From the NCBI RefSeq assembly GCF_034932105.1, contig NZ_JAYGIG010000008.1:1-64000 (forward strand): a stretch of DNA of 64,000 nt, given 5' to 3'. A model generated the notes under the pieces. It saw nothing but the letters and a program-made list of their open reading frames with translations, made no database searches and was not told the DNA's origin. Position 1 is the stretch's first letter, and each line of letters starts with the position of its first letter. This document shows, piece by piece, positions 42,345-52,039 of the stretch. This DNA is from Leptothoe sp034932105 (GTDB lineage: Bacteria > Cyanobacteriota > Cyanobacteriia > Phormidesmidales > Phormidesmidaceae). A program made the translations under genes and the position numbers.

Positions 42345-44873
42345 CTAATTTGCCTGACTAACGTTACTGGCAATTTTCGGGCTAGCTTCACTCCAGTCGG
42401 CCAAGGCTTGCTTTGACCACAGCCAGTGGGATGACAAATCGCCAGCCGTCACTTCTTTGCCCTCAGCAGTTTGGACAACATCTCGCCAATGATCAGCTGC
42501 AGACGCCAGAAGGGGTAGTTTGTCAGATTCCTTTAAACTCTCTTCAGCCTGCTGATAGTAGGCCATGACCAATCCGATGTGGGCATGGAGTTGAGCCGGT
42601 GCAGTTTGAATAGCCGCATTCTGCGACTCTCGATGGAGCGTCAGTGTAGGAATGTCATAGGCTTTGCCCATCTCCAGGGCATCTAGCCAGATATCGATCG
42701 CATCTTGGTATCGCTGCTGCTCATAATAGGCAAACCCCAAGGCAACCTGAGCCTCCAGCCAGTTGGGCTTCACATCCAATGCGTCTTGCCATGAACGCAT
42801 AGCCTCAGCGGGGCCGATAGAGTTATCGACGGATGAACTTTGGTTCATGATGTCCCACTGCAGCTGTCCCTTAGCAAACAACAATGTCGGCTCGTCGTCA
42901 CTACCCCGTTCATCAATCCAAGCCAGAGCCTTGGTTTGATTACTTGAAACAGCCATTTCACTCAGGGCTTGGGCCATACTTTCAGGATCTCCACTGGCAA
43001 TGCGGCTAGGGGCTGGCACATCAGATGCCACCTCTGCATTATCAGGGGAGGGAGACGATGGGGAAAATACATTGAGCGGATCGGTGATGCCCACCCCTGC
43101 TAACACCACTACGGCAAGCGCCCCTACCCCCATCATGGCCGCTTGCCTACGCTGTCTAACAGCAGCCGTCGATACAGGGCCTCTTGCCAAATCTGCATCA
43201 ACAGGGTGAGCATCTTCATAAATGGTGGTTGAACTTGGGGAGTCCCCATCCTGCTCTCTGTCTAAGGTTTCAACAATTGGTGGAAGCGCAGGCTTTTTAG
43301 GCAGCTGATCATACAAATCGAGACCGGGGGTTTCCAAGGGCTCCGGTATCAGCGACTCATCCACATCCGCCAGCATGACCTTGTCGGGCACTGCTGGTTG
43401 GGATAGCTGCTCCACCAGTTCCGTCATGGCCGAGGCATCTTCCTCGTTATAGCTAAGGATTTCCTCCAGTTCTACGGTTTCTACTACGCTGTCTAAATCG
43501 ACCTGGTCTAAATCGGCATGATCCAGGGCATCCTCCTTAGCCAAGGGTGGGGCCACTGGATTGGTCTGGGCCATCGATGGCGTCTGCCCCAAGGCTGCCA
43601 GGGCGGATTCAGACTCAATCAACAACTGGTCCAGGGCGCTATTGTGGGTACCGGGCTTACTGGCCAGATAACCATCGAACCCAGGCTGCATATACAAAAT
43701 GGGCAGTGCCCAATAGCTATGATGGGAGCCGTGGGCTGAAATCAATCCCTGGCGGGTACGGTTGAGGCACAAATCAATCGGGTTACCCTGCTTGAGATTA
43801 CGATAGAGCAATTGGGTAAAGGTAATGGCCACATCGTCAGGGATGCGTTCGGCCATGGCAATCACCCCAGGGATGCCCCGATTAACCAAGGCATGGGCCA
43901 GGTTCTGCTCATGCCAGCCGACCTCGGACTGGTCACTTTGGGCATAGGCCCCCCGACAGGAGTTTAAAACGGCCAGCTGAACACCGTTGTTGGATAGAAG
44001 ACCCGCCAGATCTTCACCACTAATCCGCTCAGTCAGGCCCGTCTGACGACTGACCAAGTACAAATCCCCCCCGGAATTCCCCAGATTGCTATGGCCGGCA
44101 TAATGTAAAGCCTGATAGTGGCCTTGCTCTAGGGCTTGGGTGAGTTCAGCTCGCCCCGGCTGCTCTAAAACCGTTAGCTGTACGTCGAGTTGTTGCTTGG
44201 GCAACAGGTCATAGCTGCCCCCAGAGCGCATGGCTGTGGGACATAGCTCATTTTGGAGATGTTTGGCCTCACGGGCAAGTTCTAAGCGGTCTTGATCGTT
44301 GGGGGCGGCAATCACCATCAACACCCGCAGGGGTTGATCAAAATCAGGCACCGTCGCCACGGGGCGATCGTACCCCTGACGTCGATCCAGAGGGTAGCGG
44401 GAAAAGGTGACATCGGTCCCCGTACCCAAGGGACGATCACCAGCATGCAGGACTTCCCAAGGCAGCTGCTGCAGCTTTTCTCCCTTCAGACCGAGGCGTA
44501 GTCGCAGGGGAGAGCGGCGGTTCTGGGCCACCCCCTGGGCTGTGAGCCAGCTATCGCGCAGGGCTTGGTCAAACAGGGCATTGTAAAGGCACTGGCCAAG
44601 GCCCAAGAGAGAGGCAACCTGACCATCAGCCCCAAGGGCATCGTCACGCCCTGACCGATAATTAGGTTTGGCAGCCCAGCGTTGACTCGATTCACCCTTG
44701 AGGATGCCGAGCAGGGGGTCGTGCATCAGGATGGCTGACTGCTTTAGCCAATCGTCTATGGGCCAGTTAAACTGCTCCTGGGCAAGAGGAACCCCCGGTG
44801 CGACCTGCTCCGTACGCACCAAATATCGGTCATTCCCGACCGCTGTAATTGATATGTCAAACTCTTGAAGCAC
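42345..44873 (-). CDS. CHAT-domain (caspase-like) membrane protein with TPR-like C-terminus
   Basis: The 842-aa protein (GTG start) has an N-terminal domain ending in LGLKGEKLQQLPWEVL and a CHAT protease domain at about 180-400. The likely catalytic dyad is His 261 in LHYAGHSN and Cys 306 in AVLNSCRGAY. A long acidic linker (about 405-570), a single membrane helix (MGVGALAVVVLAGVGI, about 581-596) and helical TPR-like repeats (about 620-842, for example WLEAQVALGFAYYEQQRYQD) follow. CHAT proteases are related to separase and caspases and act in bacterial regulated proteolysis and defence. No obvious substrate or effector gene is adjacent. The upstream region has dense short tandem repeats. 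Confidence 0.85.
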   Translation of the reverse strand: MLQEFDISITAVGNDRYLVRTEQVAPGVPLAQEQFNWPIDDWLKQSAILMHDPLLGILKGESSQRWAAKPNYRSGRDDALGADGQVASLLGLGQCLYNALFDQALRDSWLTAQGVAQNRRSPLRLRLGLKGEKLQQLPWEVLHAGDRPLGTGTDVTFSRYPLDRRQGYDRPVATVPDFDQPLRVLMVIAAPNDQDRLELAREAKHLQNELCPTAMRSGGSYDLLPKQQLDVQLTVLEQPGRAELTQALEQGHYQALHYAGHSNLGNSGGDLYLVSRQTGLTERISGEDLAGLLSNNGVQLAVLNSCRGAYAQSDQSEVGWHEQNLAHALVNRGIPGVIAMAERIPDDVAITFTQLLYRNLKQGNPIDLCLNRTRQGLISAHGSHHSYWALPILYMQPGFDGYLASKPGTHNSALDQLLIESESALAALGQTPSMAQTNPVAPPLAKEDALDHADLDQVDLDSVVETVELEEILSYNEEDASAMTELVEQLSQPAVPDKVMLADVDESLIPEPLETPGLDLYDQLPKKPALPPIVETLDREQDGDSPSSTTIYEDAHPVDADLARGPVSTAAVRQRRQAAMMGVGALAVVVLAGVGITDPLNVFSPSSPSPDNAEVASDVPAPSRIASGDPESMAQALSEMAVSSNQTKALAWIDERGSDDEPTLLFAKGQLQWDIMNQSSSVDNSIGPAEAMRSWQDALDVKPNWLEAQVALGFAYYEQQRYQDAIDIWLDALEMGKAYDIPTLTLHRESQNAAIQTAPAQLHAHIGLVMAYYQQAEESLKESDKLPLLASAADHWRDVVQTAEGKEVTAGDLSSHWLWSKQALADWSEASPKIASNVSQAN

Positions 44874-44884
44874 TGTTAGCGAAT

Positions 44885-44992
44885 CGCGTCTCTGCTGTCG
44901 CGTCTCTGGTGTTGGTTTAATAGATTGGTTTAAGTGTTATGTGACGGAGTTGTGTGACGGAATTATCTAACGGAACTGTGTAACGGATAGGG
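44885..44992. repeat. tandem short repeats upstream of the CHAT gene (13-14 bp period)
   Basis: Three arrays follow each other. CGCGTCTCTGSTGT occurs twice (44885-44898, 44899-44912). TTGGTTTAA occurs twice at a 13-bp period (44912, 44925). A 13-bp unit built on TRACGGA occurs four times (starting 44941, 44954, 44967, 44980). The arrays begin 12 bp upstream of the GTG start of the minus-strand CHAT gene and fill its promoter region. Confidence 0.85.
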
Positions 44993-45102
44993 CGACCCTA
45001 GGACTGCTTATTTTTTCTAGTATCCCCAATACTTCACCATAATGTGTCGGGGTAGATGCAGTTATCTAATTGTCTACATAAATGGGCACCCCACAGGGTA
45101 AC

Positions 45103-46902
45103 TTATTCTACGGCCTGATGAACAACCATGGCGGCCCCACCACCCCGACGACTGGGTTCTGCCACTGCTTGGATCGTCCCGTTGGGAAATTTTTCTAGCC
45201 CCGTAGCTGCGCCAATTTCATGGGTTAGGCGAAACTGATGTCCCAGTTCCCGGAGGGCATTAGCCTCGTCCGTCCCATCTAGGCTGTGCTCCAGTGTGGT
45301 ACTACTGCCGTTGCGCTGGGAAAACCGAGGGGCGCTAATGGCCTGGGGCAGGGGCAAGCCAAAGTCAATCAGGTTGGTGGCAATGCCCACGACGGTGGTG
45401 ATGATGGTGGAACCGCCGGGGCTGCCAAAGGCCAGCACATGCCCATCGGGGGCCAGCGCAATGGTGGGGGCCATACTACTGCGGGGCCGTTTACCAGGTT
45501 CGGGGGCATTGGGGTGGGGCAGGGCGGTGTCAAAGTCTGTTAGCTCATTGTTGAGGATAAATCCATAGCCGGGAACGACGATGCCAGAACCACCGGTGGA
45601 TTCGATGGTTAGGGTATAGGAAACGACGTTACCAAACTGGTCAGCGGTGACTAGGTGGGTGGTGGATAAGCCTTCTTGGCTATTGCCAGCGGCCACGGTG
45701 GGAACTTGGGTCAAACTGGGGCTAGGGTCGGTTTGGTGGGGCAGGGGATTGCCTGGGGTAGTACAAGGATCAGTGGCCCGTGCAGGGAGGGAAAAGCTGG
45801 CGGTGTAGGTGGGGTTGAGCAGACCGGCGACGGGGGCATCGACATATTCGGGGTCGCCTAGGTAGGTGTTGCGATCGCAAAACGCCAACCTTTCCGCCTC
45901 AATCACCCGATGCATTGCCTCACCTCGCTCCAGACTCCCCAGATCGCTACTCTCTAAAATGCCTAAGGTCTGAGCCACCGTAATCCCGCCACTGCTAGGC
46001 AGTCCCATGCCATAGAACTTATAGCCGCGATAGTCGCTGACCACCGGCGGGCGCACCCGCACCTCATAGCGATCCAAATCCCCCAGAGTCATAGCCCCAG
46101 GCATCACCTTAAATGTGGGCTCGGCAACTACCGGCGGCGACTGCACCGTCGCCACAATCGCCTCAGCAATGTCTCCTCGATAAAAGCTATTCACCCCGTA
46201 ATCCGCCAGCCCTCGATAGGTGTTAGCCAGATCAGGATTCTTAAACGTTGACCCCACAGCCGACGGTTCGCCCTGGGGCAAATACAACTCACTCGTCGAG
46301 GTAAATGCAGCAAACCGTTCCCGATTACGGGCCACCTGCTGGGCAAACGTGTCATCCACCGTAAACCCAAACTCAGCCAAATCTATGGCCCCATGCAGAG
46401 CATCGGCCAGGGACAGGGTGCCGTAACGGGACAGGGCGGTTTGCCAATTTAAGGGCGTGCCGGGTACCCCGACCGCTAACCCACTGCTCATGCGATTGGG
46501 AAAAAACGGTAGATTACCCCCGGCTGGATCATCTGGATCAAGAAATAGAGCAGGGGTGACCGCCGCCGGAGCTTCTTCCCGACCGTCCAGGGTAATGATG
46601 CGGTCCTGATCGTGGAGATAAATCACCATAAAGCCACCACCACCGATGCCAGCAGAGAAGGGGTCAGTCACCCCCAATGCGGCAGCGGTAGCCACGGCGG
46701 CATCCACCGCATTACCGCCCTGGTGTAGCACCTCAATGCCAACGCGACTGGCCTCCACATCTACCGAAGCCACGGCACCACCCGAACCGTTGGCGACGGG
46801 GACTTTGGCCACAGCCGTATTGGCCACAGCCGACCAGGCGATCAGTCCGGTGGCCAATACGGCGCACAAGGTTGCTAGAAAATAGGATGATTTACGTTTC
46901 AT
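45103..46902 (-). CDS. ggt: gamma-glutamyltransferase
   Basis: The 599-aa protein has an N-terminal signal peptide (SYFLATLCAVLATGLIAWSA). The autocatalytic cleavage and nucleophile site is STTHLVTADQFGNVVSYT, nucleophile Thr about 414, with the small subunit beginning there. GIGGGGFMVIYLHDQ and GREEAP in the large subunit and GGSGIVVPGYGFILNNEL in the small subunit are typical. The enzyme hydrolyses glutathione or transfers its gamma-glutamyl group, in the periplasm. Complete length suggests an active enzyme. It is preceded by hemJ on the same strand, with a terminator between. Confidence 0.93.
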   Translation of the reverse strand: MKRKSSYFLATLCAVLATGLIAWSAVANTAVAKVPVANGSGGAVASVDVEASRVGIEVLHQGGNAVDAAVATAAALGVTDPFSAGIGGGGFMVIYLHDQDRIITLDGREEAPAAVTPALFLDPDDPAGGNLPFFPNRMSSGLAVGVPGTPLNWQTALSRYGTLSLADALHGAIDLAEFGFTVDDTFAQQVARNRERFAAFTSTSELYLPQGEPSAVGSTFKNPDLANTYRGLADYGVNSFYRGDIAEAIVATVQSPPVVAEPTFKVMPGAMTLGDLDRYEVRVRPPVVSDYRGYKFYGMGLPSSGGITVAQTLGILESSDLGSLERGEAMHRVIEAERLAFCDRNTYLGDPEYVDAPVAGLLNPTYTASFSLPARATDPCTTPGNPLPHQTDPSPSLTQVPTVAAGNSQEGLSTTHLVTADQFGNVVSYTLTIESTGGSGIVVPGYGFILNNELTDFDTALPHPNAPEPGKRPRSSMAPTIALAPDGHVLAFGSPGGSTIITTVVGIATNLIDFGLPLPQAISAPRFSQRNGSSTTLEHSLDGTDEANALRELGHQFRLTHEIGAATGLEKFPNGTIQAVAEPSRRGGGAAMVVHQAVE

Positions 46903-46940
46903 GGTTCAGCAATAGCGAGCGGTGATGCGTCAAATCAAAA

Positions 46941-46963
46941 GAGGGTGAGCAGTGCCCACCCTC
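46941..46963 (-). terminator. terminator between hemJ and ggt
   Basis: GAGGGTG (46941-46947) and CACCCTC (46957-46963) form a hairpin. On the minus strand it is followed by TTTT. It lies 24 bp after the hemJ stop and belongs to the GTGGGCA-type repeat group also seen at 60.2 kb. Confidence 0.65.
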
Positions 46964-46986
46964 CGAAATCTTTTCAACTGATAGGG

Positions 46987-47580
46987 TCAAGATTGCAAAA
47001 CCTGTTCTTTACCAGCCGCAGCGGCCTCGGCCACTTCTTTTTCCTTATCCAGACGACGTTTGCGGGCATAGAGCTGAATGGTTGCCAGAAAAGACACTGT
47101 CAGCGCCACAATCAGCCATGTGGTGGCCCCGGTGGGGAACTGGCCTTTGAAAATCACCAACATGACGATGATCACCAGCAGCAGCGTTGGCCCTTCATTA
47201 AACAAACGCAGGGTTTTACTATTCCACTTACATTCGCCCGCCTCCAGCTGATTGATCATGCGACCGCAGTAGAAATGGTAAAACAACAACAGTCCCACGA
47301 AGCCTAACTTGGCATGCATCCAGCCCTGGTGTAGGTAGTCAGGCATGGTGTAGAGCAGCCCCCCCGCCATGGCCACCGTCAACACCATGGCCGGTGTTGT
47401 AATAATGCTGTACAGCCGCTTTTCCATAATGCTGTACTGCTTTTTCAAAATGCCCTGGGCGGGTTCCATCTCCATCTCCGCTTCCACGTGATAGATAAAC
47501 AACCGGGCCAGATAAAAAAGACCTGCAAACCAGGCCACAACACCAAAGATATGAAACGACTTAAACCAGTAGTAGGCCAT
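46987..47580 (-). CDS. hemJ: protoporphyrinogen IX oxidase HemJ
   Basis: The 197-aa protein is HemJ-like. MAYYWFKSFHIFGVVAWFAG places the conserved His at the first helix, and LARLFIYHVEAEMEMEPAQG, QGWMHAKLGFVGLLLFYHFY and RLFNEGPTLLLVIIVMLVIF follow. It has four predicted helices and a basic C-terminal tail. HemJ oxidises protoporphyrinogen IX to protoporphyrin IX in heme and chlorophyll synthesis, and is the cyanobacterial form replacing HemY or HemG. It is divergent from menB, sharing a 174-bp spacer. Confidence 0.92.
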   Translation of the reverse strand: MAYYWFKSFHIFGVVAWFAGLFYLARLFIYHVEAEMEMEPAQGILKKQYSIMEKRLYSIITTPAMVLTVAMAGGLLYTMPDYLHQGWMHAKLGFVGLLLFYHFYCGRMINQLEAGECKWNSKTLRLFNEGPTLLLVIIVMLVIFKGQFPTGATTWLIVALTVSFLATIQLYARKRRLDKEKEVAEAAAAGKEQVLQS

Positions 47581-47754
47581 GGATTTACACGGTGGGAATC
47601 AGACTTAATTATTATCCAAGAATTATTCTCCCGTAGATGCCATTGTTTTGACTGTCCCAGCTTTGCTTTGTAACAGCCTTGTAATGATTGGCCGGACCCA
47701 CCCAACTGACATAATGGCTGTGGCTTTTCATTCAAACTAATCAGCGGACACACC

Positions 47755-48588
47755 ATGCAAGTCGATTGGCAAGCGGTCAAAACCTACGAAGACATTTTTT
47801 ATCACAAGGCCAACGGCATGGCGAAAATCACCATCAATCGGCCCCACAAGCGCAATGCCTTTCGGCCTAAAACCGTATTTGAGCTATACGATGCTTTTTG
47901 CGATGCCCGCGAAGACACGTCCATCGGCGTCATCCTGCTCACCGGGGCCGGTCCCCACACCGATGGCAAGTATGCCTTTTGCTCGGGGGGCGACCAAAGC
48001 GTACGGGGGAAAGCGGGCTATGTGGGCGATGACGGTATTCCCCGTTTGAATGTGCTGGACCTGCAGCGGCTGATACGGTCCATGCCTAAGGTGATTATTG
48101 CCCTGGTGGCGGGCTATGCCATTGGTGGTGGCCATGTGCTGCATCTGATTTGTGACCTGACCATTGCGGCGGACAATGCCATTTTTGGTCAGACGGGGCC
48201 GAAGGTGGGTAGTTTTGATGGGGGCTTTGGGGCTAGCTATCTGGCGCGCATTGTGGGTCAGAAAAAGGCGAGGGAGATTTGGTTTTTGTGTCGGCAGTAT
48301 GATGCAAACCAGGCGATGGATATGGGGTTGGTGAATCATGTTGTTCCGGTGGATCAGCTGGAGGCGGAAGGGGTGCAGTGGGCGCAGGAGGTATTGCAGA
48401 AGAGTCCTACGGCGATTCGGTGTTTGAAGTCGGCGTTTAATGCGGACTGTGATGGGCAGGCAGGGCTACAGGAACTAGCGGGAAACGCTACGCTTTTGTA
48501 TTACCTAACAGAAGAAGGAGCAGAGGGGAAACAGGCGTTTTTGGAGAAACGTCCGCCGGACTTTAGTCAATATCCTTGGTTGCCTTAA
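47755..48588 (+). CDS. menB: 1,4-dihydroxy-2-naphthoyl-CoA synthase
   Basis: The 277-aa crotonase-fold enzyme has KITINRPHKRNAFRPKTV, the oxyanion loop CSGGDQSVRG, the second oxyanion region VAGYAIGGGHVLHLICDLTI, FGQTGPKVGSFDGGFGASYL and the closing RPPDFSQYPWLP. All are MenB signatures. It closes the naphthoate ring in phylloquinone/menaquinone synthesis, needed for photosystem I. The rest of the men genes are not in the window. Confidence 0.94.
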   Translation: MQVDWQAVKTYEDIFYHKANGMAKITINRPHKRNAFRPKTVFELYDAFCDAREDTSIGVILLTGAGPHTDGKYAFCSGGDQSVRGKAGYVGDDGIPRLNVLDLQRLIRSMPKVIIALVAGYAIGGGHVLHLICDLTIAADNAIFGQTGPKVGSFDGGFGASYLARIVGQKKAREIWFLCRQYDANQAMDMGLVNHVVPVDQLEAEGVQWAQEVLQKSPTAIRCLKSAFNADCDGQAGLQELAGNATLLYYLTEEGAEGKQAFLEKRPPDFSQYPWLP

Positions 48589-48665
48589 AATTGAAACATT
48601 CCTAGTGAGCTTGAGTCACAGGAAAAATCAAATTCACCGCTTATTTAAGAAAGATGTCCAGCACA

Positions 48666-51260
48666 TTATTCCAATATGTCTGAAGCTATTGAATCTTGAA
48701 CCTTATTTATCAGAGCTGCTGGTGTTAGTTCATGTAATTTATACTGATCTAATGCCTCAGCACGCCACACCACATTCGCAGCCCCAGAAAACGTTTTTCG
48801 GCTCTCTCTAATGACTGATAAAGCGTTTTTTGCCCAATCCTGAAAGTCACTCAATGCCCAATAATAGACATTTTTAAGGTGTGGAACTGCGCCTTCATCA
48901 GCTTTACGCACTGGCGTCACCAGAATACGAATGATAGTTGCATTCTCTTGAAGCTCAAGCTTGCTACGCAACCAATTAGGATGCGTATGTGCTTGACGCG
49001 CTTTATCTACACTCAATTGTGATGTAGCTTTCGCTGAAGAATGATCTTCAAAAGCAAAGCACAACTTATCATCGACTTGCCACCAAGGATCAGGGGCACC
49101 GTTTGTTTCACTGTTCCCTGCTTCATAGCCCAACAAATGACCAAGCTCTACGTGAGCGGTTTCAAACTCCGTAGATTTTTCAGAAACTAAACCGTCAAGA
49201 ATAATACGTTCTTTAGCTTCAAACTTTCTATCATGACGAACGCCTAATTGTTCGAGGACTCGTTCCATCCGTTCAATAATAATTAGTGCTTGAGTATCAT
49301 CATCATTTTCCTGGGGATCTAGCTCTTGCTGAAAAGACGACAAGGCATTTAACCATGGAAGAGTTGGCGCTCCTTTAGAGGCTTGAGTGTAATAGTCTTT
49401 GAACAATAACTGGTATCCATCAACCCCACTCGCATGCCCCATAAACGTAACGCTACCGGCCAGATAATTCCAAAGGGCTCTATACCCTTGTAGAGATGGG
49501 TCCTGAATCTTTCCAAGAACTGCACGACAAGCTTCCAATGCGTTAGGAAAGCTACCGTTCCAGAGATGGACTTGATATTTCACTTCATGTTCAACACTGC
49601 TCCGCAAATCATCCGTCCCTGGCAGGGCAAGTTGGGACATCTCATTCCTCAAAGACAATATCTCATCATCACCGCCTTCAGCCCATTCTTTGTCATGCTG
49701 GAGAAATATGTCGAAATTTTCCAGATAATCCTCTGTCGTTGCCTCTTTAGATTGCTCTTGCCCAAAAAATATTTCAGCTTGTAGTTCTGGGTGAAGATAA
49801 CGCCTACGATTCTTGTCTAAGAAATAATCAAGTAATTCATCACCTAGGATAACAACCGCTGAATAATCGGTCGGTGAGCGAGTACAACGCCCAATAGCCT
49901 GAATCACTCTCGTCAAAATCCGATCATTGAGTAAGGTGATTGCACCCATTCGACTCATGATGAATTTCTCTTGTAGATTCGTTGCTTTAGGTAGTCCCTG
50001 TGCAATAAGCAAACGGCATTCATCTTGAGGGAAGTCAATGCCATCGTAACGATTAGCAACAATCGTTACAGCTTGCGCACTCTCGATAAACGGAGATTTA
50101 GTTGTTTCAATATCACGTGCATTAAATGTCTTGAACTTGATTTCCTTCTCAACCTGTTCACGGACAGTGTTTGCTAAACCTTCATGAGGGACAAGTACTA
50201 AAGAACGGCCTGCATTCTTCATTAATGAAAGCACCAGTGCCTGATTTTCCTGATTTTCCTGATTCGGAAACAGAAAAAATCTTCTACCAATACCTTGGGT
50301 ATCCCATCCTGAAGGGACTGCTAGTCTCTGAATTTTCTTCCTACCTGTTAAACGTTCTAAATCGCCACCTGAGCCAAGAGTGGCTGACATATATATTCTC
50401 TGTTTCGCATTCTGGAATGGAGGGTGACTAAATGTCGGAGGGATTAATGGACGAATGACAATCTCATAGGCAGCAATATAGAGATGACATGCATGTAGGT
50501 TATTTCTAATTACTGACCATGAATACCAGATATCAAGATCTTCGCCCTGGAGATGAGTATCAATAATATTGATAAGGTCAGGTGTAATTTCCAAAAAGTG
50601 TGGCGTTGGCAGCTTATCAACCCATCCTCTAGTCCAAGCATCTTCCTGAATACCCACCATTTTTTGATAGGAAGTCATTTGAATTAAAGGTTTGAGCAGT
50701 GCAGCTAATGCGTCAAACAGGCTCTCATGGCCATCTAAAAAACGCAGTATGCGTAGAGTCCAAAACTCGGCAATATAATTCTCTGACGAATGTGCATCAT
50801 CAAGGATGATGACTTCCGGATTCTCAAAGTATGGAGCGGTATTAAAAAGACTACTGTAAGAAGTGACTGCTATTGTCTCAGCGCTTTTGTATGCTCTCTT
50901 ATCGCTTGCACTGTATTGAGATTTAGATCCTGTGAATGCTGTAACCTGAAGACCATATTTATTAGCCGCCTCATTAACTACCTGATGCACAAGCTGGTTA
51001 GTTGGACAAACATAAAGAATACGTTCTTCAAATTTGCGTCGCCGCCACTCACCTATCATGAGGCCAACTAACGTTTTGCCACTACCTGTCGGGAGTTGCA
51101 GGGCAACGTCTGCTGAGTCCAGAGCTTCATCACAATATTTACGTGTAACGTCTGCCTGGTAGGACAACATTGCCGGATAAACCCTGTTTTTCAGATCGTT
51201 AAACAGTTGCTCAGGACTATCCGGGGTACTGGTATTTCGACGTATTTTCTTGAGGGCCAT
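48666..51260 (-). CDS. SF2 DEAD/DEAH-type helicase with restriction-endonuclease-like C-terminus
   Basis: The 864-aa protein has Walker A LQLPTGSGKTLVG (residues about 55-67), a DDAH Walker B (154-157), RIYMSATLGSGG and a helicase motif VI RVIQAIGRCTR. The C-terminal about 200 residues contain LGHLLGYEAGNSETNGAPDP, WWQVDDKLCFAFEDH and a following KARQAHTHPNWL. This pattern recalls a PD-(D/E)xK nuclease fold with Asp 724 and Glu 738, although the usual Lys is replaced by Asp-His. A helicase joined to such a domain fits a defence or DNA-processing protein. The DNA is visibly AT-richer than its flanks, suggesting transfer. No partner gene is adjacent. Confidence 0.78.
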   Translation of the reverse strand: MALKKIRRNTSTPDSPEQLFNDLKNRVYPAMLSYQADVTRKYCDEALDSADVALQLPTGSGKTLVGLMIGEWRRRKFEERILYVCPTNQLVHQVVNEAANKYGLQVTAFTGSKSQYSASDKRAYKSAETIAVTSYSSLFNTAPYFENPEVIILDDAHSSENYIAEFWTLRILRFLDGHESLFDALAALLKPLIQMTSYQKMVGIQEDAWTRGWVDKLPTPHFLEITPDLINIIDTHLQGEDLDIWYSWSVIRNNLHACHLYIAAYEIVIRPLIPPTFSHPPFQNAKQRIYMSATLGSGGDLERLTGRKKIQRLAVPSGWDTQGIGRRFFLFPNQENQENQALVLSLMKNAGRSLVLVPHEGLANTVREQVEKEIKFKTFNARDIETTKSPFIESAQAVTIVANRYDGIDFPQDECRLLIAQGLPKATNLQEKFIMSRMGAITLLNDRILTRVIQAIGRCTRSPTDYSAVVILGDELLDYFLDKNRRRYLHPELQAEIFFGQEQSKEATTEDYLENFDIFLQHDKEWAEGGDDEILSLRNEMSQLALPGTDDLRSSVEHEVKYQVHLWNGSFPNALEACRAVLGKIQDPSLQGYRALWNYLAGSVTFMGHASGVDGYQLLFKDYYTQASKGAPTLPWLNALSSFQQELDPQENDDDTQALIIIERMERVLEQLGVRHDRKFEAKERIILDGLVSEKSTEFETAHVELGHLLGYEAGNSETNGAPDPWWQVDDKLCFAFEDHSSAKATSQLSVDKARQAHTHPNWLRSKLELQENATIIRILVTPVRKADEGAVPHLKNVYYWALSDFQDWAKNALSVIRESRKTFSGAANVVWRAEALDQYKLHELTPAALINKVQDSIASDILE

Positions 51261-51496
51261 TGATATGCTCTGATGACATCCAGAATTGAGCTACACTGAC
51301 CAAGTCAGATGAATAGGCAGCAATTCTTATCTGGTATAGCTCATACATTTCAAAACAACCAGTGAATCACACTCAGCTGGAACGCGACGTAACTACTCCC
51401 CTGATGCGTTAGCTAGCTCAATCCGAATGTAATTAGTGTGTAGTAGGCCGTCAATTCACTAGACAACTGACAACTACCAGTAAAAATATGCACTCT

Positions 51497-52039
51497 CTAA
51501 CTCAATAGCTTACTGATAGATACTGAAATCTCAGGAAAAGCTAGGGGCTTCAGCACACCAGACTCATAAACAGTTTCTGTTTCATATTTATCCCCAACAG
51601 GATCACGCAACACCCTCAGCTGCTGTCCCTTCAGATCTAACACCCAATACTCAGGAATCTCAGCCGCCGCATAGATCGCCGCCTTGATCGTCAAATCCTT
51701 TTGTAAGCTAGTCCTAGCCACCTCCACCACCCAATAAATATCCTCAGCATAGGGATGGCGTGTATCGTAAGCAGACTCTGGCAACCGCACGATAGCAATA
51801 TCCGGCTCCGGTTCAGAATCCGCCAGGGTAATGGGGCCATTAAACCGAACATCCGCCTTACCCTGGAGTAACGTCTCTAAGTACCGGGAGTCCCGCTTGG
51901 CAACGTTGTAATGTAGCGGTGTTTCCGGTACCTTTTCAATGATTTCTCCTGCCAGTAGTTCCACCTGACGGTTCGCCAAAATGCCCGCTGTTACCATCTG
52001 GTGATAGTCACTGACTGACCATTTCGCCAGGGTTTTCAT
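51497..52039 (-). CDS. Uma2-family (DUF820) putative endonuclease
   Basis: The 180-aa protein has the Uma2/DUF820 pattern: WSVSDYHQMVTAGILANRQV, ELLAGEIIEK, PDIAIVRLPESAYDTRHPYA, IYWVVEVARTSLQKDLTIKA with the metal-binding Glu, then YAAAEIPEYWVLDLKGQQLR. Uma2 proteins have a PD-(D/E)xK-like fold and are very numerous in cyanobacterial genomes; their biological role is unsettled. It stands between the helicase gene and the structured leader. Confidence 0.88.
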   Translation of the reverse strand: MKTLAKWSVSDYHQMVTAGILANRQVELLAGEIIEKVPETPLHYNVAKRDSRYLETLLQGKADVRFNGPITLADSEPEPDIAIVRLPESAYDTRHPYAEDIYWVVEVARTSLQKDLTIKAAIYAAAEIPEYWVLDLKGQQLRVLRDPVGDKYETETVYESGVLKPLAFPEISVSISKLLS

